The notes: generated by a model not told the origin, from the sequence alone. A DNA stretch of 64,000 bases from Terrimesophilobacter mesophilus (GCF_014200375.1 NZ_JACHBP010000001.1:2349889-2413888); one strand, 5' to 3'; shown: positions 1 to 8,333, counted from the first letter of the stretch. Program-made: numbers and translations.

Positions 1-1237
1 TGATGCCCATCGCGAGGTTCACAGTGAGTCCCGCGAGCAGGGCGCCGGCCGCTACCGGGGCAATGGGAGCGATGGCGACGCCCGAGAGGTTCAATACCGC
101 ATTCATCCGACCCTGCAACCTGGAGGGTGTGATCACGCTCGCATAGCCGATGAGGCCTGAGTTGACCGCCGGGATCAGGAAGAGCGTGACGGAGATCCAG
201 ACCAGGTACTCCCAATACTCTGTCGAGAGCGCCATGGCCACCCCGCCGACCACGGCAAGGAGAATTCCCACAATGGCGAGTTTTCCTGCCGGGAATCGCT
301 TCACGAGCGGACCGGCGACCACCGCCCCGATGAGCATGGAAGCCCCGGCAGCTGCATCGATGAGGCCGATGAGGAACGGCTCCGTGTGGATCTGGATCAA
401 GTGCAGGTTGAGCGCGAACATCATCCCGTTGAACCCAAGGTTGATGAGCGCGAAGATCCCGATTCCCGCTCGCAGGAACGGTACCGACCACACGAACTTC
501 ATGCCGTCAACGAGTGATCCCCACGCGCTCGTGCCCTTCGTGTGCGTGAGATCGCCGTTGAGCGGGCCCTTGACGAAAATCGTGCAGACAAGAACCACGA
601 CATATCCGAGCGTGCTTGCCAGGAATGGCACGATACGCCCGATGGAGTACAGGATGCCGCCCACCGGCCCGGAGACCAGCGACGCGACAGCCTGGCGCCC
701 TTGCATCGCGGCCATCGCCGACCCCATCTGGTCCGCACGGACCACCTCCCGGATGCCGCCGGACTCGGCCGGCCCGAAGAACGATGCGACCACGGAGGCA
801 AAGAACAACACAAGGGTGAGGTGCCATGGAGTCAGTGCTGACGCCGCGATGGCGACAACGAGTGACGCAAACAACACGAGGTCGATCGCCGAGCACAGGA
901 TGAGCAGCCTTCTGCGGTCGGTCCGATCCGCAATAGCTCCGGCGGGAAGGGTGGCGACCAGGTAGCCGAGTGCGCCCAGCGCGCTGATGAGCCCGGCGAG
1001 AAAGACGTCGCCGGTGAGCGCGAACGCGACGAGCGGTACAGCGAAGGTGGCGAAGCCCGAGCCGACGATCTGAGTCGTCTTTCCCGTCATGAGTAGCAGG
1101 TAATCGCGGTTGTGCCAGAGCGAGGGGCCGAGAGGATGTTTGAGCTTCGGAGCGTCGGTGCTGTCCACCTTGGCCGCCGTTTCGGCAGAAATGGCGGGGC
1201 TGGGCACGGTGTCGTCGCTCGCGGGGATGGAAGGCAT
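1..1237 (-). CDS. MFS transporter (C-terminus cut by window edge)
   Basis: Major facilitator superfamily efflux protein of the inner membrane. About 412 codons are visible from an ATG at 1237-1235, and the frame is still open at base 1. After a polar N-terminus of about 45 residues come hydrophobic segments typical of MFS helices. The loop PAGAIADRTDRRRLL after helix 2 matches the MFS motif A pattern. The later helices are cut off. It faces the ArsR-type gene across 66 bases holding a repeated TTGCGCA element, so that regulator probably controls it. The substrate cannot be read from sequence. The overall character is that of drug or macrolide-type exporters. Confidence 0.85.
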   Translation of the reverse strand, partial: MPSIPASDDTVPSPAISAETAAKVDSTDAPKLKHPLGPSLWHNRDYLLLMTGKTTQIVGSGFATFAVPLVAFALTGDVFLAGLISALGALGYLVATLPAGAIADRTDRRRLLILCSAIDLVLFASLVVAIAASALTPWHLTLVLFFASVVASFFGPAESGGIREVVRADQMGSAMAAMQGRQAVASLVSGPVGGILYSIGRIVPFLASTLGYVVVLVCTIFVKGPLNGDLTHTKGTSAWGSLVDGMKFVWSVPFLRAGIGIFALINLGFNGMMFALNLHLIQIHTEPFLIGLIDAAAGASMLIGAVVAGPLVKRFPAGKLAIVGILLAVVGGVAMALSTEYWEYLVWISVTLFLIPAVNSGLIGYASVITPSRLQGRMNAVLNLSGVAIAPIAPVAAGALLAGLTVNLAMGI

Positions 1238-1249
1238 GTCGAATACTGT

Positions 1250-1289
1250 AATTGCGCACAAAGTCTTGCGCAATAGTTGTTGCGCAATT
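1250..1289. promoter_or_regulatory. Three-site operator between MFS gene and ArsR regulator
   Basis: Three copies of TTGCGCA(A/C) begin at 1252, 1266 and 1280, exactly 14 bases apart. The second and third copies are the perfect palindrome TTGCGCAA, and the third is extended to AATTGCGCAATT-like symmetry on one side. They fill most of the 66-base space between the divergent starts at 1237 and 1304. Inference: binding sites for the adjacent ArsR-type protein that control both genes. Confidence 0.6.
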
Positions 1290-1303
1290 GCTATGCTTGA
1301 TCC

Positions 1304-1915
1304 ATGGTCACGCAGTCACACCGGGTCACGGACTCCGCCACACTGCGCGCCCTCGCGCATCCGCTGCGGCAGCGGATCCTCCTCGAACTGTCGGTCAGGC
1401 GGTCCCTGAGGGCGGCAGACCTGGCCGAAATCGTCGGCGAGCCCGCCAATGCGATCAGCTACCACCTTCGCTCGCTTGCAAAAGTCGGGTTGCTCGTCGA
1501 GGCCCCCGAGCTCGCGCGCGACAGCCGGGACCGCGTCTGGACTGTCGCGCATCCGGAAGGCGTGTACGTGCCGCCCGGACCGGATGACGACGCCCCGGAT
1601 ATCTTCGCAGAGCAGTTCCTGGCGTGGGTCAGGGACATGGTGATGGAGAAGGTGCCCGAAGACCCTCGTGCCATCCGCGGACGTTACACCGGTGCGGCGT
1701 TGCTGACCAAAGACGAGGGTCGTCAGATGTTCCTCGAGATCGCCGAGGTGCTCGAGCGCTGGCGCGAGCACGGGATGGATGCCGCTGCGGCCAATCCGCA
1801 GGACCCCGATCGCGTCTTCCACTACACCGGGGCCTTCGTGGGAAACCGCGCTGATCCGGCGCGGCACGCCGACTCGGACGATGCCGCAGTACCGCCGACG
1901 TCGACCGTGACCTGA
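1304..1915 (+). CDS. ArsR-family helix-turn-helix regulator
   Basis: DNA-binding repressor-type protein of 203 residues. Residues about 12-66 form the winged helix characteristic of the ArsR/HTH_20 group: ALAHPLRQRILLEL, then a recognition helix around ISYHLRSLAKVGLL. The C-terminal 130 residues lack the cysteine clusters of metal-sensing ArsR proteins, so a metal ligand is not suggested. They are instead like the longer actinobacterial proteins paired with MFS exporters. It is divergent from the MFS gene and probably autoregulated through the triple operator. The ATG at 1304 leaves a short leader after the third operator site. Confidence 0.8.
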   Translation: MVTQSHRVTDSATLRALAHPLRQRILLELSVRRSLRAADLAEIVGEPANAISYHLRSLAKVGLLVEAPELARDSRDRVWTVAHPEGVYVPPGPDDDAPDIFAEQFLAWVRDMVMEKVPEDPRAIRGRYTGAALLTKDEGRQMFLEIAEVLERWREHGMDAAAANPQDPDRVFHYTGAFVGNRADPARHADSDDAAVPPTSTVT

Positions 1916-1948
1916 CGGGTCGACAGTGGTGTCGTTCATACTGGGGCG

Positions 1949-2527
1949 ATGACTGAGATCGCACTCTTCCATCACGCCCTCGGCCTCACACCGGGCATCG
2001 AGGCATTTGCCGAGACGCTTCGCGAGGCGGGCCACACCGTGCACACTCCGGATCTGTTCGAGGGCGAAACCTTCGCGACCATTGAGGATGGCGTGGGATT
2101 CGCCGGCGAGATCGGCTTCGGGGAGATCATGGAACGCGCTCGCCGTGCGGTCGAACCGTTCCCTGCAGAACTCGTGTACATCGGATTCTCGCTCGGCGTC
2201 GTGTCGGCCCAGATGCTCGCGCAGACTCGCGCCGGCGCGAAGGGCGCCGTGCTGTGCTACTCCTGCGTTCCGTTCTCCGAGTTCGGCGAATCGTGGCCGG
2301 ATGGCGTCCCCGTGCAGATCCACGGTATGGATGCCGATCCCTACTTCGCCGAGGAGGGCGACCTGGAGGCGGCGCAGGACCTCGTCGCATCCACCGACCG
2401 GGCGGAACTGTTCGTGTATCCGGGGGACCAGCACTACTTCGCGGACAGCACGCTGCCGTCGTACCGACCGGAGGCCGCAGAACTGCTGATGAGCCGCGTA
2501 CTGGCGTTCCTGTCCACGATCGACTGA
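1949..2527 (+). CDS. Dienelactone hydrolase family protein
   Basis: Alpha/beta-hydrolase of 192 residues, the usual length for small cytoplasmic DLH-family enzymes. The nucleophile elbow GFSLG places Ser81 where classical dienelactone hydrolases have cysteine. The acid is likely Asp128 or Asp130 in HGMDADPYF, and the base is His162 in PGDQHYF. The substrate is unknown; serine-type members act on esters. It stands between the ArsR gene and the Smr gene on the same strand. Its stop codon lies inside a 15-base tandem duplication. Confidence 0.8.
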   Translation: MTEIALFHHALGLTPGIEAFAETLREAGHTVHTPDLFEGETFATIEDGVGFAGEIGFGEIMERARRAVEPFPAELVYIGFSLGVVSAQMLAQTRAGAKGAVLCYSCVPFSEFGESWPDGVPVQIHGMDADPYFAEEGDLEAAQDLVASTDRAELFVYPGDQHYFADSTLPSYRPEAAELLMSRVLAFLSTID

Positions 2528-2554
2528 TCCGCGGGACACTGATCCGCGGGACAC
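2525..2554. repeat. 15-bp perfect tandem duplication
   Basis: TGATCCGCGGGACAC occurs at 2525-2539 and again, without a gap, at 2540-2554. The first copy supplies the TGA stop of the hydrolase gene. The second copy ends 7 bases before the GTG start of the Smr gene. Confidence 0.95.
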
Positions 2555-2561
2555 TGGAAGT

Positions 2562-2816
2562 GTGAAACTCACCCTCGACCTGCACGACATCTACAACCGG
2601 GGCGTCGACATCGATCGGGCGCTCAACGACATCATGGCAGAGGCCGCAGCGAAGAAGGCGCCACTCGTCGAGATCATTCCCGGCAAGGGCTCCGGCGCGT
2701 TGAAGAAGAGAGTGCTGCGCTTCCTGGATCGGCCGGAGATCAAAGCGCAGTACCACCGGGTCGAGAAGGACTCGAAGAACTTCGGCCGCGTCTTCGTGCA
2801 CTTCCGCTGGAAGTAG
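2562..2816 (+). CDS. Small Smr-domain protein
   Basis: 84-residue protein made of a single Smr (small MutS-related) domain, a fold that binds or nicks structured DNA or RNA. The LDLH motif is at residues 4-7, and VEIIPGKGSG is at about 36-45. The usual HGxG motif of Smr domains reads PGKG here, so the histidine is absent. It starts with GTG at 2562, followed by a KLTLDLH strand, with only a weak GGAAG upstream. It is not fused to MutS, unlike MutS2. Its cellular role is unknown. Confidence 0.8.
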   Translation: MKLTLDLHDIYNRGVDIDRALNDIMAEAAAKKAPLVEIIPGKGSGALKKRVLRFLDRPEIKAQYHRVEKDSKNFGRVFVHFRWK

Positions 2817-2855
2817 GAGCGTTCGAGCCTGTCGGGCATTGGCTATTCTTCGGAT

Positions 2856-3593
2856 GTGGCATCCATCGACCTGAACAGCGACCTCAGTGAGGAGGTCGGA
2901 GATGACGCCGCCATGTTCGGCATCGTCACGAGCGCGAACATCGCGTGCGGATTCCACGCCGGCGGCCCCGAGAGCATGCTCGAGAGCGCCCAGCTTGCCG
3001 CCGAGAACCGGGTGAGCGTCGGGGCGCACCCTTCCTACCGCGACCGGGAGGGCTTCGGCCGGCGCGACCAGGACGTGGAGCCGGATGAGCTCCGGGCCGA
3101 CATCCTCGAGCAGCTGGATGCGCTGACGAATGCCGCGGACATCGCCGACGTGCGCATCCGGTACCTGAAGCCGCACGGTGCCCTCTACAACCGCATCGTT
3201 GTCGACGCCAGGCAGGCGGATGCCGTGGCGCGCGCAGCACGCGACGCCATGCTGCCGATTCTCGGGCTCGGCGGGACGGAGCTCCACCTGGCGGCCGACC
3301 GGCTCGGCGTGCAGTTCTTCCGGGAGGCGTTCGTCGATCGGGCATACCGGCCGGACGGGTCGCTCGTGCCGCGGTCGGAGTCCGGCTCGGTCATCACCGA
3401 CCCTGACGAGGCCGCGACGCGTGCCGTGCGCATGGTGGAGGACGGGACGGTTGTCGCGATCGACGGCACTCTCGTGCGTGTTCGACTCGACTCGCTCTGC
3501 GTGCACGGCGACACCCCCGGCGCGGTCGCCATGGCGGAACGTGTCCGCAGAGGGCTCGTCGCGGCGGGGATCGAGCTTCGGGCGTTCGCATGA
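2856..3593 (+). CDS. pxpA: 5-oxoprolinase subunit PxpA
   Basis: LamB/YcsF-family subunit of the ATP-dependent 5-oxoprolinase, which opens pyroglutamate to glutamate in the cytoplasm. The 245 residues match the family length. Diagnostic segments are DLNSDLSEE near the N-terminus, ANIACGFHAGGP, GAHPSYRDREGFGRR and KPHGALYN. It starts at GTG 2856 and is the first gene of a three-gene operon. Its last bases overlap the pxpB start by 4 (ATGA), which suggests translational coupling. The order pxpA-pxpB-pxpC is the standard one. Confidence 0.93.
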   Translation: MASIDLNSDLSEEVGDDAAMFGIVTSANIACGFHAGGPESMLESAQLAAENRVSVGAHPSYRDREGFGRRDQDVEPDELRADILEQLDALTNAADIADVRIRYLKPHGALYNRIVVDARQADAVARAARDAMLPILGLGGTELHLAADRLGVQFFREAFVDRAYRPDGSLVPRSESGSVITDPDEAATRAVRMVEDGTVVAIDGTLVRVRLDSLCVHGDTPGAVAMAERVRRGLVAAGIELRAFA

Positions 3594-4219
3594 CGATCCT
3601 GCCGTTCGGCGACCGGGCCGTTCTCGCCGAGTTCGCGGACCTGCGCGAGACGATGGCGGCGTTCCGCGCGTTCGAGGCGGGCCGGCGGCCGGGCATCGTC
3701 GAACTCGTGCCGGCCGCATCCACGGTGCTCGTGCGCATCGATCCCTCCCGGCTCTCACTGCTCGCGACAGAACAATGGATCATGAGCGTTCTGGAGCGGG
3801 GGAGTGCCGACGAGAGTGGCGACGGTGTCGGGAAGCCGTCCGTCACGATCCCCGTTCGCTACGACGGGCCGGATCTCGCGGATGCCGCTGCCGTTCTCGG
3901 AATCACCCCCGCGGAGCTCGTCTCGCGCCACTCGCTCGCGGAATGGCACTGCGCCTTCATCGGGTTCGCCCCCGGTTTCGCCTACCTCGTGAGCGAATAT
4001 GCCGATTTCAGCATGCCTCGGCGCGACACCTCTCGGACCACCGTCCCTGCCGGGTCGGTCGGACTTGCCGGCGAGTTCACCGGCATCTACCCGCGGTCGT
4101 CTCCCGGGGGATGGCAGCTCATCGGCACGACCGATACGACGCTGTTCGACGAGTCGAGTCCGACCCCCGCCACCATCACCCCGGGGATGTCCGTGAGGTT
4201 CGAGGTCGTGGAACCGTGA
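3590..4219 (+). CDS. pxpB: 5-oxoprolinase subunit PxpB (KipI-like)
   Basis: 209-residue homologue of the KipI/carboxyltransferase subunit C-D family. With PxpC it forms the part of 5-oxoprolinase thought to phosphorylate the substrate. Family hallmarks are GFAPGFAYL at about residues 125-133 and PAGSVGLAGEFTGIYP with PGGWQLIG further on. It overlaps pxpA by 4 bases and pxpC by 4 bases. B. subtilis KipI has been described as a kinase inhibitor, but the intact pxpABC order here supports the metabolic role. Confidence 0.92.
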   Translation: MTILPFGDRAVLAEFADLRETMAAFRAFEAGRRPGIVELVPAASTVLVRIDPSRLSLLATEQWIMSVLERGSADESGDGVGKPSVTIPVRYDGPDLADAAAVLGITPAELVSRHSLAEWHCAFIGFAPGFAYLVSEYADFSMPRRDTSRTTVPAGSVGLAGEFTGIYPRSSPGGWQLIGTTDTTLFDESSPTPATITPGMSVRFEVVEP

Positions 4220-5085
4220 GCGACCTCACCGTCATCCGGTCCGGCGCGCTCACGCTCGTCCAGGACCTCGGGCGCCCCGGTCTCGCGCACCTCGGGGTCG
4301 GCGCGTCGGGCACCATGGACCGCGGTGCCCTCACCCTTGCCAACCGGCTGGTCGGCAATCCACCGGATGCGGCCGGGCTCGAGATCCTGCTGGGCGGTGC
4401 TGAGCTGAGGGCAGGGGGCGACGCGTGGATCGCGGTCACGGGCGCACGGGGAAGCGTGGCGATCGGCGGGCAGGAGGTGTCACCGAACGTGGCGACGCTG
4501 CTCGAGGCGGGCCGGGCGATCTCCTTCGGCCCGGCGGAGCATGGCATCCGGTACTACCTCTCCGTGCGCGGTGGGATCGACGTCGCCCCCGTGCTGGGTT
4601 CGCGGTCGCGGGACACGCTCGCACACCTCGGTCCGGCGCCCATCGCTGACGGAGACAGCCTGCCCATCGGAAGCGCGCCCGGTGACCCGGTGCCGGTGAT
4701 CGACACCGTGCCCGTCGACGTGCCCACTGACGGCACGGTGACACTCGAGGTGCGTCCGGGGCCACGGCGCGACTGGCTCGCCGCCGATGCCTGGGAAAGG
4801 CTGTTCGCAAGCGAATGGCGCGTGTCTGCGCGGTCGGACCGCTCCGGCATCCGGATCGACGGGCCAGAGCTCTCCCGCGTGGTGACCCGCGAGCTGCCGA
4901 GCGAGGGCATGACCCCTGGCGCGATCCAGGTCTCCCCGGATGGTGCGCCCACGATCCTGGCGGTCGACCATCCGGTGACGGGAGGCTACCCGGTCATCGC
5001 GGTCGTGACGGATGACTCGCTCGACCTGCTGGCGCAGCTGCGGCCCGGCCAGGGCATCCGGTTCCGACTCGCCACGGGTCGCTGA
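4216..5085 (+). CDS. pxpC: 5-oxoprolinase subunit PxpC (KipA-like)
   Basis: 289-residue biotin-dependent carboxyltransferase-like subunit of 5-oxoprolinase. The reading frame extends far upstream, but the GTG at 4216 overlaps the pxpB stop (GTGA). It also begins the family's first strand, followed by QDLGRPGLAHLGVG and SGTMDRGAL. The C-terminal blocks SEGMTPGAIQV and HPVTGGYPVIAVV are conserved in the family. It completes the pxpABC operon. The enzyme's substrate could be supplied by the pyroglutamyl peptidase encoded at 45971-46591. Confidence 0.92.
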   Translation: MSDLTVIRSGALTLVQDLGRPGLAHLGVGASGTMDRGALTLANRLVGNPPDAAGLEILLGGAELRAGGDAWIAVTGARGSVAIGGQEVSPNVATLLEAGRAISFGPAEHGIRYYLSVRGGIDVAPVLGSRSRDTLAHLGPAPIADGDSLPIGSAPGDPVPVIDTVPVDVPTDGTVTLEVRPGPRRDWLAADAWERLFASEWRVSARSDRSGIRIDGPELSRVVTRELPSEGMTPGAIQVSPDGAPTILAVDHPVTGGYPVIAVVTDDSLDLLAQLRPGQGIRFRLATGR

Positions 5086-5125
5086 GTCCGCTGTCGTGCG
5101 CGGCGATCGACCCTAGGCTGGGCCC

Positions 5126-6016
5126 ATGACCTCCCCGCTGCGCGTGACCCGACTGCGCACATATCCGGTGAAGTCGTTCGCCGGCAACGACGTGGAAACC
5201 GCGGTCGTCGAGCCGTGGGGGCTCGCCGGCGACCGGCGCTGGGCGCTCGTGGATGTCACGGGGAGGAACGTGACGGCCAGGATGGTGCACGAGCTGCTCG
5301 GACTCCGCGCAGAGCCGGTCGACGATTCGACGATCCGCCTCTCCGATCGTGGGGGCGGGAGCCTGATGGTGTCGGTTCCCGTGGGTCGGGCCACCGTGGC
5401 CGTCGGTTTCTCCGGGCTCGATCAGGCGACGCCGGCCGACGACACCGCGAGCGCCTGGATCAGCGAACGCATCGGCATGGTTCTGCGCCTCGTGTGGCAG
5501 CCGGATCCGACCCTCCGCCCGATCGCCGAGAAGCACGGAGGCAGGCCCGGCGAGTCGCTCTCGCTCGCGGATGACGGCCCGCTCCTGCTCGTCACCGCGG
5601 CGTCGATGCACCAGCTCAATGACTGGGTCGCAGCAGAACAGGCGCTGCCCGACCTGCCCGACCTCGACCCCGGTGACCTGAGTGGCGACGCGAACCCAGA
5701 GGTGAGGCCACTCGACATCGTGCGCTTCCGGCCGAACGTGATCGTCGAGGGCGGAGAGCCGTTCGCCGAGGACGGGTGGGAAACCGTGCGGATTGGCGAC
5801 GTGGAGTTCCGCAAGACCGTGCTGTGCGACCGCTGCGTCATGACCACCATCGAACCGACGACACTCGAGGGTGGCAAGGAACCGATTCGCACTCTCGCGC
5901 GTCACAGGCGCTGGGACGGCAAGACCTGGTTCGGCATCCGTCTCGCCCCGGTCGGGGTCCTCCCGCGCAGTGGAGTCTCGATCGCCGTCGATGACCGGGT
6001 CGAAGTCCTGAGTTAG
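5126..6016 (+). CDS. MOSC domain protein (YcbX-like)
   Basis: 296-residue protein with an N-terminal MOSC beta-barrel domain (YPVKSFAGN ... GLAGDRRWALVD) and a C-terminal MOSC domain. The latter carries CDRCVMTTI at about residues 234-242; the cysteine is where mARC/YcbX proteins bind the molybdenum cofactor. Related proteins reduce N-hydroxylated compounds. It starts at ATG 5126. Its TAG stop shares the tetranucleotide TTAG with the stop of the convergent E2 gene. No redox partner gene is adjacent. Confidence 0.85.
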   Translation: MTSPLRVTRLRTYPVKSFAGNDVETAVVEPWGLAGDRRWALVDVTGRNVTARMVHELLGLRAEPVDDSTIRLSDRGGGSLMVSVPVGRATVAVGFSGLDQATPADDTASAWISERIGMVLRLVWQPDPTLRPIAEKHGGRPGESLSLADDGPLLLVTAASMHQLNDWVAAEQALPDLPDLDPGDLSGDANPEVRPLDIVRFRPNVIVEGGEPFAEDGWETVRIGDVEFRKTVLCDRCVMTTIEPTTLEGGKEPIRTLARHRRWDGKTWFGIRLAPVGVLPRSGVSIAVDDRVEVLS

Positions 6017-7320
6017 AGTCCGCCCAGCAGCGCGATCGGGTTCTGGACGCAGCGCGTCATGAACGCCATGAACTCGCTCGGAATGTCGCCGTCGCACACG
6101 CGGTGATCGAACACCATCGAGAGCACCATGATCTTGCGGACGACGATCTGTCCGTCGACGACCCAGGGGCGATCGAGGATGCGCCCGACACCGAGCATGG
6201 CGACCTCCGGCTGGTTGATGATGGGCGCTGAACCGTCCATCCCGAACCCGCCGTAGTTGTTGAGCGTGAAGGTGCCGCCACGCAACTGGTCGTTCGGGAA
6301 GTTGCCGGTCTTCGCCGTCTCCACGAGCGTCGTGAGCGCGTCGCGAAGGCCCTCGGTCGTCAGCTCTCCCGCGCCATGGATGACGGGAACCATGAGACCG
6401 CGCCCGGTCTGCGCCGCAACACCCAGGTTGATCGCGCTGTGCTGCACGATCTCGCCCGCGGCCATGTCGACGCTCGAATTCAGGATCGGCCACTGCTTGA
6501 GCCCGGCGACCACGAAGCGAGCGAGCAGAGCATTGAGGCTCCAGCGTTCCCCCGTCGAGCGCTGCAGTTGCTCCTTCGCCTCGAGCAGTTCCGTCGCGTC
6601 GACATCGAGCCAGATCGTCGCCTCCGGGACCTCGCGGCGGGAGGCGGCCATGCGCTCCGCGACGACCTTGCGCAAGCCGGTGATCGGAATCCGGATGTCG
6701 CCGGCTGCGCTCGCGATCGCAGCCGGCTGTGCTGTGGCCGCCGAGGCGCGCGCTGTCGCAGCACCGTTCTCCGCGATCCTGCGTTCGACATCCGAGCGCA
6801 GGACGAGTCCGCCCTGGCCGCTGCCGGCGATGCTGTGCGCGGCGAAACCGTGGTCCCGAGCCAGCCTTCGCACGAGGGGGGAGACGACGGGGGACCTGCC
6901 CGCAGCGTCATCGCGCCGCCGGGGACTCGGGCTGGGGGCTGTTGCCGCCATCCCGCGCACTTCGGCCGTCTCCCGCGGTTCCTCGATCAGCCCGCGGCGC
7001 CCGAATCGGCCCGAAGGGACTGCCCTCCTGCCTGGGGCGGCATCACCGGATGGAGCGGCCGCCGCATCCGTCGCGCCCCCTTCGACGGCAACCGTCACGA
7101 CCGCCTGGCCGGTGTGGATCGTGTCGCCAACCGCCGCGTGAAGCTTCTCCACCACTCCCGCGAAGGGGCACGGCAGCTCCACGATCGACTTGGCGGACTC
7201 GACCTCGATGATCGGCTGGTCGACGACGACAGTGTCGCCCTCGGCCACGAGCCAGTTGACGATCTCCGCCTCGGTGAGCCCCTCGCCGAGGTCGGGGAGG
7301 ATGAAGTCCCGGCTGGCCAT
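6013..7320 (-). CDS. 2-oxoacid dehydrogenase E2 (dihydrolipoyl acyltransferase)
   Basis: 435-residue E2 core subunit that transfers the acyl group to CoA. There is one lipoyl domain at residues 1-80 with the lipoylated Lys44 in EVESAKS. An E3/E1-binding domain lies around residues 145-185 (SPLVRRLARDHG ... SGQGGLVLRSDV). The C-terminal catalytic domain ends in FDHRVCDGD, which holds the active-site His and Asp. The start is ATG 7320, whose A is also the last base of the E1beta stop (TGATG). A single lipoyl domain and the Lrp-type gene upstream favour a branched-chain 2-oxoacid complex over pyruvate dehydrogenase. No E3 gene is present here. Confidence 0.88.
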   Translation of the reverse strand: MASRDFILPDLGEGLTEAEIVNWLVAEGDTVVVDQPIIEVESAKSIVELPCPFAGVVEKLHAAVGDTIHTGQAVVTVAVEGGATDAAAAPSGDAAPGRRAVPSGRFGRRGLIEEPRETAEVRGMAATAPSPSPRRRDDAAGRSPVVSPLVRRLARDHGFAAHSIAGSGQGGLVLRSDVERRIAENGAATARASAATAQPAAIASAAGDIRIPITGLRKVVAERMAASRREVPEATIWLDVDATELLEAKEQLQRSTGERWSLNALLARFVVAGLKQWPILNSSVDMAAGEIVQHSAINLGVAAQTGRGLMVPVIHGAGELTTEGLRDALTTLVETAKTGNFPNDQLRGGTFTLNNYGGFGMDGSAPIINQPEVAMLGVGRILDRPWVVDGQIVVRKIMVLSMVFDHRVCDGDIPSEFMAFMTRCVQNPIALLGGL

Positions 7321-8333
7321 CAGTCGTCCCACTCCCACGTGCTCAGGGCGTGCAGGATGCGCTCGGGGTTCGGCAAATAGTACTTCTCGAGAAGCGGCGC
7401 TGGGAACGGGATGTCGGCGCCGGTGATGCGCAGAACGGGAGCAGCCAGGTGGAAGAACTCCCGCTCGGTGATGCGAGCGGCGACCTCCGCACCGTAGCCG
7501 CCGAACTTCGCCGCCTCGTGGATGACCGCCGCACGGCCGGTCCTGCGCACCGAAGCGCCAACGGTCTCATCGTCGAACGGTGAAAGGCTCCGCAGGTCGA
7601 TGACCTCGATCGAGAGGCTCTCCTCCGCGGCGAGATCGGCGGTCGCCAGCGCGACGGCGACCGTCGGACCGTACGAGATGAGTGTCACGTCGGTGCCCTC
7701 GCGCACGACGGCCGCCCGGTTCATCGGCAGCGGCTCTCCCGCTCGCTCGGTGCTCTCCTTCATCCAGTAGTGGCTCTTCGGTTCGAGGAAGATCACCGGA
7801 TCGTCGGAGCGGATCGCCTCCCGCAGCATCGAATACGCGTCCGCAGGATTGGACGGGGTGACGACCGTGAGCCCCGGCGTGTGGGTCCAATAGGCCTCCG
7901 AGGAGTCCGAATGGTGTTCGACTCCTCCGATCCCGCCCGAGGTGGGAATCCGGATGACGATGGGCAGCGACACACGCCCCCTGGTCCGATTGCGCATCTT
8001 CGCGACGTGCGACACGATCTGCTCGAACGCCGGGTAGCTGAACGCATCGAACTGCATCTCCACGATGGGCCGCATGCCATACATGGCCATGCCGATCGCG
8101 GTGCCGACGATGCCGGACTCGGCGAGTGGGGAGTCCCACACACGCTGCTCGCCGAAGTCGCGGGTCAGGCCGTCGGTGATGCGGAACACGCCGCCCAGCG
8201 GCCCGACGTCCTCGCCGTAGATCACCACGTTCGGGTCCTCGGCGAGGGCATCCCGCATCGCGGAGTTGAGCGCGGCCGCCATCGTGAGCGGCTTCGCCCG
8301 CACGGCGTCCGGAGTCTCAGTCTCGGTCGTCAT
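7320..8333 (-). CDS. 2-oxoacid dehydrogenase E1 beta subunit
   Basis: 337-residue transketolase-like beta subunit of the thiamine-diphosphate E1 component. Recognisable blocks are VVIYGEDVGPLGGVFR, DSPLAESGIVGTAIGMA and EMQFDAFSYPAFEQIVSHVAKMR. GGIGGVEHHSDSSEAYW resembles the substrate-side loop of branched-chain enzymes. Its ATG overlaps the E1alpha stop by 4 bases and its stop touches the E2 start, so the three genes form one transcript read leftward. Product: isobutyryl- and methylbutyryl-type acyl-CoAs, which prime iso/anteiso fatty acids if the branched-chain assignment is right. Confidence 0.9.
   Translation of the reverse strand: MTTETETPDAVRAKPLTMAAALNSAMRDALAEDPNVVIYGEDVGPLGGVFRITDGLTRDFGEQRVWDSPLAESGIVGTAIGMAMYGMRPIVEMQFDAFSYPAFEQIVSHVAKMRNRTRGRVSLPIVIRIPTSGGIGGVEHHSDSSEAYWTHTPGLTVVTPSNPADAYSMLREAIRSDDPVIFLEPKSHYWMKESTERAGEPLPMNRAAVVREGTDVTLISYGPTVAVALATADLAAEESLSIEVIDLRSLSPFDDETVGASVRRTGRAAVIHEAAKFGGYGAEVAARITEREFFHLAAPVLRITGADIPFPAPLLEKYYLPNPERILHALSTWEWDD

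Noticed and set aside
2127..3758. 543-codon minus-strand open frame opposite the Smr and pxp genes
   Set aside because: No domain, no ribosome-binding site, and the plus strand encodes conserved pxpA/pxpB.
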